5,268 nucleotides of DNA from NCBI GenBank assembly GCA_900554995.1, contig USJJ01000116.1, forward strand, positions 1 to 5,268, written 5' to 3'. Source of the DNA: an uncultured Ruminococcus sp. GTDB lineage: Bacteria; Bacillota; Clostridia; Oscillospirales; Acutalibacteraceae. Both the position numbers and the translations under genes were made by a program. Positions 1 through 3,768 of the stretch are shown piece by piece. Every line of letters starts with the position of its first letter. Position 1 is the first letter of the stretch. The notes below the pieces were generated by a model, which worked only from the letters and a program-made list of their open reading frames with translations, was not told the DNA's origin and searched no databases.

Positions 1-824
1 TTTTTATAAATTGTATAGGTTCCGCCGACTACACAGCCGCCGTCGTCAGTTGCGGCAACGGCGTTATATTCGCTGTCGCCCGAGCCCTGAAGATATTCCG
101 CCCATTCAAGGTCACCGTTCTTCTTGAGCTTTACAAGGACTGTATTGGAAGCCTGAATTGTTTTGAATCTGATGCCGGAGAAGTCACCGTCGGATGACAT
201 TGTAACGCAGGTACCGAAAATTTCACCGTCGGAGTTAACCGCAAGAGCCGAGAAGTTGTTTGATTTTGAACCCTGAAGAACACGGCGCCATTTGATGTTG
301 CAGTTCTTATCAAACTTGAATACAAATGCCTTTGTGCCGCTGTTTCCCGTTCCCGTGAAGAATCCCGAATCGGATACCGCCTTACCGCCGGCAACGAATC
401 CACCATCCGGTGTTGCGGCAAGGGCGCTGATGTAGTCGCCCGTTGATGATGAATCCGACGGGAAAACATATTTCCAGGTGAGTTGTCCGTTCTTGTTAAG
501 GCGAACGAGGAACGCCGAAAGAGTTCCGGCATTTTTGACGACATCGCCGCTCTCGGCAAAGGTCTGACCTGCCGCAATAATCGAGCCGTCCTTGAGCTCG
601 GCTACGTCGTTGAGGCTGACCTGGTTGTCGCCGCCGATAATGTATTTCCATTCGAGCTTGCCGTCAACAGAGTATTTGACAAGTGAAGTATGCTGAACCT
701 CCCATTCACCGGAGACGCCCTTGTAGTCGCCGTCCTTTGAGCCCGAGATTCCTGCGGCAACGAATCCGCCGTCCTTACAGGCGGCAACCTTTCTGAATGC
801 GTCAAGTCCCGAACCGCCGAAATA
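1..824 (-). repeat. Propeller-like repeats of about 60 residues in the lipoprotein (four complete units and one cut)
   Basis: Counting back from the start codon, residue 188 lies at 824-822. Units end at W246, W304, W366 and W428, so the spacings are 58, 62 and 62 residues; a fifth unit is cut at the left edge. The shared layout is a [YL]-x-G-G/S entry, a V/A-A-rich strand, a DGG[FC]VAGG-like turn, then a strand of [LF]V[KR][LFY] followed by xxxG-x-[LI]-x-W. This matches the general look of bacterial beta-propeller or delta-60 repeats, which carry a Trp at the end of each blade. Assignment to a specific profile would need a profile search. Confidence 0.65.
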
Positions 825-1385
825 CTTTGTATAGGAGCTCTTGACATTTTCAAATGAATTGTCCGAGGGATCCTTTACGCCGACGGTCGTTGAGGTTGTG
901 ATTCTGTTAGCCGAGATTTTTGTTGACGGCGTGTTGTTTGAGGTGTAGTCGGGAGTTTCGCCCGTGCGGGTAATGGTGAGCTTGCCGTCGGGACCGTATT
1001 TCCCCGTGTAGTAGATCAGATTGCCGAAGGAGTCAACCTCATTCTTGGTGTAAAGAATATTGCCGTTGGAATCCTTCTTGCCTGTCGTGTAGATGAGTTT
1101 GCCGTCGCTGTCCTTCTGACCTGTCGAATAGATCTTGTGGCCGGCCTTGTCGACGATACCCTTTGAGTCGATAACCTTGCCGTTGAGATCGGTCGAGCCT
1201 GTAATTGCGGTGACCTCCTCGGCGCTGTTTTTCATACTGTCGTCGACGAGTTCGATTTTATCGGGAGTTTCGGAAATGAGCTTGTCATTCTTGTCCCCCG
1301 GGGTTTTGGAATCTCCGCAGGCGCTGAAAGAGCACACAGCCAGAGAGAGTATAAGCAATAAAGAAATTATCTTATGTTTATTCAT
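1..1385 (-). CDS. Secreted lipoprotein with 13-residue tandem repeats and propeller-like repeats (N-terminal 461 residues, runs off left edge)
   Basis: The frame is open from an ATG at 1385-1383 to the left edge with no stop, giving 461 codons. The start follows an AAGGAGG ribosome site at 7 nt spacing. Residues 1-22 form a lipoprotein signal peptide: Lys at 3 and 5, a Leu/Ile-rich core at 6-17, and a lipobox-like SFSAC with the lipidated Cys at 23. Phe at position -3 is slightly unusual. A polar linker follows, then six 13-residue repeats (65-142), a Ser/Thr-rich linker (about 143-180), and repeats of about 60 residues from 188 onward. Each complete large unit ends in a strand with Trp (W246, W304, W366, W428) and contains a DGGF-V-A-G type turn. 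This resembles beta-propeller or delta-60-type repeats of surface proteins. The inferred location is the outer face of the membrane; ligand and function are unknown. The gene is divergent from nth with its own promoter. The C-terminus is not visible. Confidence 0.9.
   Translation of the reverse strand, partial: MNKHKIISLLLILSLAVCSFSACGDSKTPGDKNDKLISETPDKIELVDDSMKNSAEEVTAITGSTDLNGKVIDSKGIVDKAGHKIYSTGQKDSDGKLIYTTGKKDSNGNILYTKNEVDSFGNLIYYTGKYGPDGKLTITRTGETPDYTSNNTPSTKISANRITTSTTVGVKDPSDNSFENVKSSYTKYFGGSGLDAFRKVAACKDGGFVAAGISGSKDGDYKGVSGEWEVQHTSLVKYSVDGKLEWKYIIGGDNQVSLNDVAELKDGSIIAAGQTFAESGDVVKNAGTLSAFLVRLNKNGQLTWKYVFPSDSSSTGDYISALAATPDGGFVAGGKAVSDSGFFTGTGNSGTKAFVFKFDKNCNIKWRRVLQGSKSNNFSALAVNSDGEIFGTCVTMSSDGDFSGIRFKTIQASNTVLVKLKKNGDLEWAEYLQGSGDSEYNAVAATDDGGCVVGGTYTIYK
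960..1193 (-). repeat. Six tandem 13-residue (39-bp) repeats within the lipoprotein
   Basis: Translated on the minus strand, residues 65-142 divide exactly into six 13-residue units: TDLNGKVIDSKGI, VDKAGHKIYSTGQ, KDSDGKLIYTTGK, KDSNGNILYTKNE, VDSFGNLIYYTGK and YGPDGKLTITRTG. Gly at position 5 is invariant, Asp at position 2 occurs in five of six, and positions 6-9 read like [KN][LI]IY. The pattern suggests short beta-hairpins with a D-x-x-G turn, forming a stalk or spacer between the lipid anchor and the propeller-like region. The periodicity is seen directly; the structure is inferred. I do not recognise a named family. Confidence 0.8.
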
Positions 1386-1392
1386 AGAAATA

Positions 1393-1399
1393 CCTCCTT
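1393..1399 (-). promoter_or_regulatory. Ribosome binding site of the lipoprotein gene
   Basis: AAGGAGG on the minus strand lies 7 nt upstream of the ATG at 1385. It is a near-perfect Shine-Dalgarno sequence and fixes the start, with the lipoprotein signal peptide beginning immediately after. Confidence 0.85.
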
Positions 1400-1414
1400 G
1401 AACAGTTCATTTCT

Positions 1415-1443
1415 ATAATATCATACTTTGCTGCTTTTTTCAA
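1415..1443 (-). promoter_or_regulatory. Sigma-A-like promoter of the lipoprotein gene
   Basis: On the minus strand a -35 box TTGAAA (1443-1438) and a -10 box TATTAT (1420-1415) are separated by exactly 17 nt. Each matches the consensus at five of six positions. Transcription would start near 1408, leaving a leader of about 23 nt that contains the ribosome site. Confidence 0.7.
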
Positions 1444-1520
1444 TCTTTAATTGTTTTATTACAAAGATCTTTATTTTTGCCGAATGTTGTAGTATAATAT
1501 TTCAAACAATAACGCACTTT

Positions 1521-1549
1521 TTGCGGTGCACGTCTTGATTTGATATATT
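1521..1549 (+). promoter_or_regulatory. Candidate extended -10 promoter of nth
   Basis: TTGCGG (1521-1526) and TATATT (1544-1549) are 17 nt apart, and the -10 is preceded by TGA, giving an extended TGn element. Transcription would start near 1556, about 25 nt before the ATG. An alternative -10, a perfect TATAAT at 1493-1498, has only a weak -35 (TTTATT, 1470-1475) and would give a leader of about 75 nt. The sequence does not decide between them. Confidence 0.45.
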
Positions 1550-1571
1550 GAATTTATTATCTTTGTGGGTT

Positions 1572-1576
1572 GGTGA
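1572..1576 (+). promoter_or_regulatory. Weak ribosome site that supports the ATG start of nth
   Basis: GGTGA pairs with the distal part of the anti-Shine-Dalgarno sequence (extended form AGGAGGTGATC). In that register its GG sits 7 nt before the ATG at 1581, the usual distance. The upstream in-frame TTG codons at 1548 and 1563 have no comparable site. Confidence 0.5.
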
Positions 1577-1580
1577 GGAA

Positions 1581-2210
1581 ATGACAAAAAAACAAAGAGC
1601 ATCGCTTGCCGTTGAGGCGCTCAAAAAGGAGTACCCCGAGGCAATATGCTCTCTTGATTATAAAAATGATTTTCAGCTTTTGGTTGCAACACGGCTTTCG
1701 GCACAGTGCACGGACGCCCGTGTCAATATAGTCACGCCCGCACTCTTTGCAAAGTATCCGACGGTTGAGGATTTTGCCGCCGCCGAGGTAGGCGACGTCG
1801 AGGAGCTTATCCGATCCTGCGGCTTTTTTCGCACAAAGGCAAAGGATATCGTTGCTATGGCACAGAAGATAATCTCCGACTTTGGAGGAAAGGTACCTGA
1901 CAACATCGAGGATCTGACATCTCTTCCCGGAGTCGGCAGAAAGACAGCAAACCTGATCTGCGGCGATATCTTCGGCAAACCCGCCGTCGTTGCGGACACA
2001 CACCTGATAAGAATAAGTAATCTCCTCGGACTTGTCGAATCCAAGGATCCGTTCAAGGTTGAAAAGGCTCTTCGTGAGCTTATCCCGCCGGAGGAAAGCA
2101 ATGATTTTTGCCATCGCTGCGTTCTCCACGGCAGGGCGGTCTGCATCGCAAGACGTCCCGATTGTGCAAATTGCTGTATGGCAGAGTTTTGCAAATCGGC
2201 AAAGAAATAA
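1581..2210 (+). CDS. nth: Endonuclease III (DNA glycosylase/AP lyase for oxidised pyrimidines)
   Basis: This 209-residue HhH-GPD enzyme of base excision repair removes oxidised pyrimidines such as thymine glycol and cleaves the resulting abasic site by beta-elimination. The helix-hairpin-helix LPGVGRKTAN carries the catalytic Lys121, and VADTH carries the catalytic Asp139, equivalent to K120 and D138 of E. coli Nth. The C-terminal [4Fe-4S] ligands are C188, C195, C198 and C204, in the standard C-x6-C-x2-C-x5-C spacing. LSAQCTD at 39-45 matches the LSAQ-TD substrate-pocket segment. Length is normal for the family. I chose the ATG at 1581 because the protein then aligns with E. coli Nth at an offset of one residue; an in-frame TTG at 1548 would add 11 residues with no family match. 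The gene is monocistronic here and converges on the small membrane-protein gene with a 1-bp gap. Confidence 0.96.
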   Translation: MTKKQRASLAVEALKKEYPEAICSLDYKNDFQLLVATRLSAQCTDARVNIVTPALFAKYPTVEDFAAAEVGDVEELIRSCGFFRTKAKDIVAMAQKIISDFGGKVPDNIEDLTSLPGVGRKTANLICGDIFGKPAVVADTHLIRISNLLGLVESKDPFKVEKALRELIPPEESNDFCHRCVLHGRAVCIARRPDCANCCMAEFCKSAKK

Positions 2211-2211
2211 G

Positions 2212-2478
2212 TCACGTTACGAATCTGCTTATCGCCAAAGCGACTGCGGCGCCAACGAGAGCCGAGCCGACCAGTTTCGCAATAAAGATCAGCTTGTTTT
2301 TTCTCAGCTTTGTCGGCGGGGGTGCTCCCGTTTCACCGGCAATTTTTCCGGCACGCTCACGCAGTGTTCCCTCGCTGACCTGAGAAAATTCAGGTTTTAC
2401 AAAGAATATTACCCGTTCGAAATATTCGCAGGTCGGCTTCGTAACCTCGACCACCTGATGATTTACTCCCTTGATCAA
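2212..2478 (-). CDS. Small single-pass membrane protein of unknown function
   Basis: The 88-residue protein begins with TTG. No ATG or GTG lies between it and the upstream in-frame stop at 2536-2538, and AGGG (2487-2484) sits 5 nt before it. Residues 1-30 look like a compact domain (MIKGVNHQVVEV, then YFERVIFFVKPEF). Residues 33-47 form a charged segment, 53-56 are Ala and a Pro run, 57-62 are basic (TKLRKN), and 63-85 form one hydrophobic helix rich in Ala, Gly and Val, ending SRFVT. The topology is probably cytoplasmic N-terminus with a C-terminal tail anchor. From memory, similar short proteins beginning MIKGVN occur in Oscillospiraceae as uncharacterised genes, sometimes mislabelled translation initiation factor 2; I cannot verify this here. 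The stop (2214-2212) is 1 bp from the nth stop. The opposite-strand frames show no such domain logic. Confidence 0.75.
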   Translation of the reverse strand: MIKGVNHQVVEVTKPTCEYFERVIFFVKPEFSQVSEGTLRERAGKIAGETGAPPPTKLRKNKLIFIAKLVGSALVGAAVALAISRFVT

Positions 2479-2525
2479 ATTATCCCTGCTTTCGCTTATT
2501 TTTTTCTCTTTTATTGTTGCCGATA

Positions 2526-2551
2526 ACTTTGTTTTTTATGCAAAACAAAGT
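2526..2551. repeat. 10-bp perfect inverted repeat (AT-rich hairpin)
   Basis: ACTTTGTTTT (2526-2535) pairs perfectly with AAAACAAAGT (2542-2551) around a 6-nt loop. Neither strand has a following T-run, so it is not a standard intrinsic terminator. It lies between the small-gene start and the DnaA-box cluster and could be an operator, part of the small gene's leader, or an origin-edge element. Confidence 0.6.
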
Positions 2552-2561
2552 GAATAAAACC

Positions 2562-2578
2562 CGACCGAAATCGACCGA
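2562..2578. repeat. Direct repeat CGACCGA with 10-bp phasing
   Basis: CGACCGA occurs at 2562-2568 and again at 2572-2578, one helical turn apart and immediately before the DnaA-box cluster. Such phasing would suit a dimeric or cooperative DNA-binding protein. No protein is assigned. Confidence 0.45.
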
Positions 2579-2586
2579 TTGTAACA

Positions 2587-2723
2587 TTTTCCACGTTTTC
2601 TGTGGAAGTGTGGAAAACTTTGATTTTTTCACAAAATCGGTGGAAAACTATGTGGAAAGTGTGGATAACTCACCTTTAAAACGTTGATTTTGCGTATTTT
2701 TCCACCGTTTTGCCCGTGGAAAA
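2587..2723. other. Cluster of eight DnaA-box-like 9-mers (candidate oriC or DnaA regulatory locus)
   Basis: Compared with the consensus TTATCCACA, the boxes are: TTTTCCACG at 2587-2595 (+), ACTTCCACA at 2601-2609 (-), TTTTCCACA at 2609-2617 (-), TTTTCCACC at 2639-2647 (-), CTTTCCACA at 2651-2659 (-), a perfect TTATCCACA at 2660-2668 (-), TTTTCCACC at 2698-2706 (+), and TTTTCCACG at 2715-2723 (-). Boxes 2601/2609 and 2651/2660 are nearly abutting tandem pairs. The 2698 and 2715 boxes converge, forming an 8-bp inverted repeat. Dense, mostly same-orientation TGTGGAAAA/TGTGGATAA arrays beside AT-rich DNA are typical of Firmicutes oriC. No dnaA or dnaN is in the window, so the origin call is inference; DnaA titration or DnaA control of flanking genes remains possible. 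Confidence 0.65.
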
Positions 2724-2848
2724 TGCAATTTATGTTAATTATTTAACAATCGTACCGAAATTTTGTCAAGTATTTTTTTATTATAAAAACCGGAAATTTT
2801 TACTCAAAATTTAAAAAATCTTTGTGCAAAACGGAGCTAAAAAAACAC

Positions 2849-2877
2849 TTGACAAGTTTTTGGTAACAAAATGTTAC
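2849..2877 (+). promoter_or_regulatory. Candidate promoter of the OGG-type glycosylase gene
   Basis: A perfect -35 box TTGACA lies at 2849-2854. The -10 is weak: TGTTAC at 2872-2877 with a 17-nt spacer, or TACAAA at 2875-2880 preceded by TGT but with a 20-nt spacer. A good -35 with a poor -10 that overlaps a palindrome suggests regulated expression. The leader to the ATG at 2927 would be about 40-45 nt. Confidence 0.45.
2863..2877. repeat. Palindrome GTAACA-AAA-TGTTAC over the -10 region
   Basis: GTAACA (2863-2868) and TGTTAC (2872-2877) form a perfect 6-bp inverted repeat with a 3-nt spacer, a typical size for a dimeric repressor site. It covers the spacer end and the candidate -10 of the glycosylase promoter. 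No regulator gene is in the window. Confidence 0.45.
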
Positions 2878-2910
2878 AAAATGAATATTTTCACTGAAAT
2901 ACGGTTATCG

Positions 2911-2917
2911 AAAGGAG
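2911..2917 (+). promoter_or_regulatory. Ribosome binding site of the OGG-type glycosylase gene
   Basis: AAAGGAG ends 9 nt before the ATG at 2927, a strong Shine-Dalgarno sequence at workable spacing. It fixes the start. Confidence 0.8.
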
Positions 2918-2926
2918 TCTCGGCCG

Positions 2927-3745
2927 ATGAAAACCGAAATCGTAGACAAAAGAATAGTTTTTGGTGACGTCGGTGCGTTTGATGTCGGTCTGACGTTTGA
3001 CTGCGGACAGGCTTTCCGATGGACGGAGAAAGCCGACGGAAAATGGCATGCCGTTGTCGGTTCACGGGCGGTCGATGTTGAGCAGAAGGGTAATCAAATC
3101 ACAATTTACGGTGATACGGACGCAGGGTTCTGGCGCAGATACCTTGATCTTGACCGTGACTATGACGGGATTTGTGAAAGGCTGAAATCCGATAAATGGC
3201 TTAACAGGGCGATTACGGAATATCCTGGAATCAGGATTCTCCGACAGGATACGTGGGAGGCACTCTGTTCGTTCATCATTTCCCAGAATAACAACATTCC
3301 GAGAATCAAGGGTATAATTGAACGGCTTTGTGCAACGTTCGGCGATGACCTCGGTAACGGAGATTTCGGCTTTCCTTCGGCACAGAGGCTTGCAGGCTGT
3401 ACAGTTGAGGATCTCAGTCCTCTCAGGTCGGGATTCCGTGCAAAATACATAATTGATGCGGCGCAAAAGGTTGCAGGCGGCGATGTCGATTTGGAAATGC
3501 TTGCAAACGGCGATATGGATCGCTGCCGAGAGGAGCTTATTAAAATAAAGGGCGTCGGCGCAAAGGTTGCCGAGTGTACTCTTCTTTACGGCTGCGGACG
3601 GATTGAGGCATTTCCCGTTGACGTATGGGTCAAGCGGATTATGGCGGAGCTTTATCCCGAGGGCTTACCCGAATGTGCCGACGGAGTGGAGGGAATTGCC
3701 CAGCAGTTCCTTTTCCACTGGAGAAGAAATACGAAAATAATATAA
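2927..3745 (+). CDS. OGG1-type 8-oxoguanine DNA glycosylase/AP lyase
   Basis: This 272-residue enzyme is expected to excise 8-oxoguanine from DNA and cleave the abasic site in base excision repair. The N-terminal domain (about 1-100) carries the family hallmark TFDCGQAFRW at 23-32. The HhH-GPD domain (about 105-270) has SFIISQNNNIPRI at 115-127, the hairpin IKGVGAKVAECTLL with catalytic Lys213, and FPVDVWVKR with catalytic Asp232, corresponding to K249 and D268 of human OGG1. The C-terminus (GIAQQFLFHW, 256-265) is also typical. There is no iron-sulfur Cys cluster, unlike Nth. Automated annotation often labels this family DNA-3-methyladenine glycosylase 2 (AlkA-like), but the CGQAFRW segment and N-terminal domain favour OGG. 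The first three rows of this gene are clearly G-rich over C. It is followed after 23 nt by the ABC exporter gene with no visible terminator, so the two are probably co-transcribed. Confidence 0.92.
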   Translation: MKTEIVDKRIVFGDVGAFDVGLTFDCGQAFRWTEKADGKWHAVVGSRAVDVEQKGNQITIYGDTDAGFWRRYLDLDRDYDGICERLKSDKWLNRAITEYPGIRILRQDTWEALCSFIISQNNNIPRIKGIIERLCATFGDDLGNGDFGFPSAQRLAGCTVEDLSPLRSGFRAKYIIDAAQKVAGGDVDLEMLANGDMDRCREELIKIKGVGAKVAECTLLYGCGRIEAFPVDVWVKRIMAELYPEGLPECADGVEGIAQQFLFHWRRNTKII

Positions 3746-3768
3746 TTGGAATAAATTTTGGAGGCAGT

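Larger units (their letters stand above)
2724..2880. other. Very AT-rich segment beside the DnaA boxes (candidate DNA unwinding element)
   Basis: By hand count only 37 of 157 bases are G or C, about 24%, against roughly half in the flanking genes. The segment has no open frame of note. It starts directly after the last DnaA-like box and contains runs such as TTAATTATTTAA and ATTTTTTTATTATAAAAA. Its right part also carries the promoter of the downstream glycosylase gene. TTGTCAAGT (2763-2771) recurs inverted as ACTTGACAA (2847-2855). Easily melted DNA next to a box array is what an origin unwinding element would look like; melting itself is not shown. Confidence 0.5.

Noticed and set aside
131..853. 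Open frames within the lipoprotein region in other frames (minus 131-577 and 602-853, plus 483-686)
   Set aside because: They overlap the 461-codon lipoprotein frame, are Arg/Ser/Thr-rich shadow compositions and lack ribosome sites or recognisable motifs.
1135..1401. Plus-strand open frame antisense to the lipoprotein N-terminus
   Set aside because: It is opposite the signal peptide and 13-residue repeats, which explain the sequence fully, and has no ribosome site.
1548..1580. TTG start giving nth an 11-residue extension
   Set aside because: It has no Shine-Dalgarno sequence, the extension has no family counterpart, and it overlaps the likely -10 at 1544-1549. The ATG at 1581 gives the normal family length.
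1557..2215. Two long minus-strand open frames opposite nth
   Set aside because: The plus strand encodes a complete endonuclease III with all catalytic and iron-sulfur residues; these are antisense shadows.
2032..2526. Plus-strand open frames (164 and 91 residues) running from the 3' part of nth over the small membrane-protein gene
   Set aside because: They overlap nth in another frame and are antisense to the small gene. Their composition looks random and there is no ribosome site. The minus-strand reading has a coherent domain and membrane helix.
2527..2550. Hairpin considered as an intrinsic terminator
   Set aside because: The stem is AT-rich and no T-run follows on either strand.
2587..2723. 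Repeated TGTGGAAAA units considered as a CRISPR array or transposon end
   Set aside because: The repeats are only about 9 bp, irregularly spaced and in both orientations, with no uniform spacers, no transposase and no target-site duplication. DnaA boxes fit better.
2874..3466. Minus- and plus-strand frames inside or overlapping the OGG gene
   Set aside because: They are shadows of a strongly recognised glycosylase frame.
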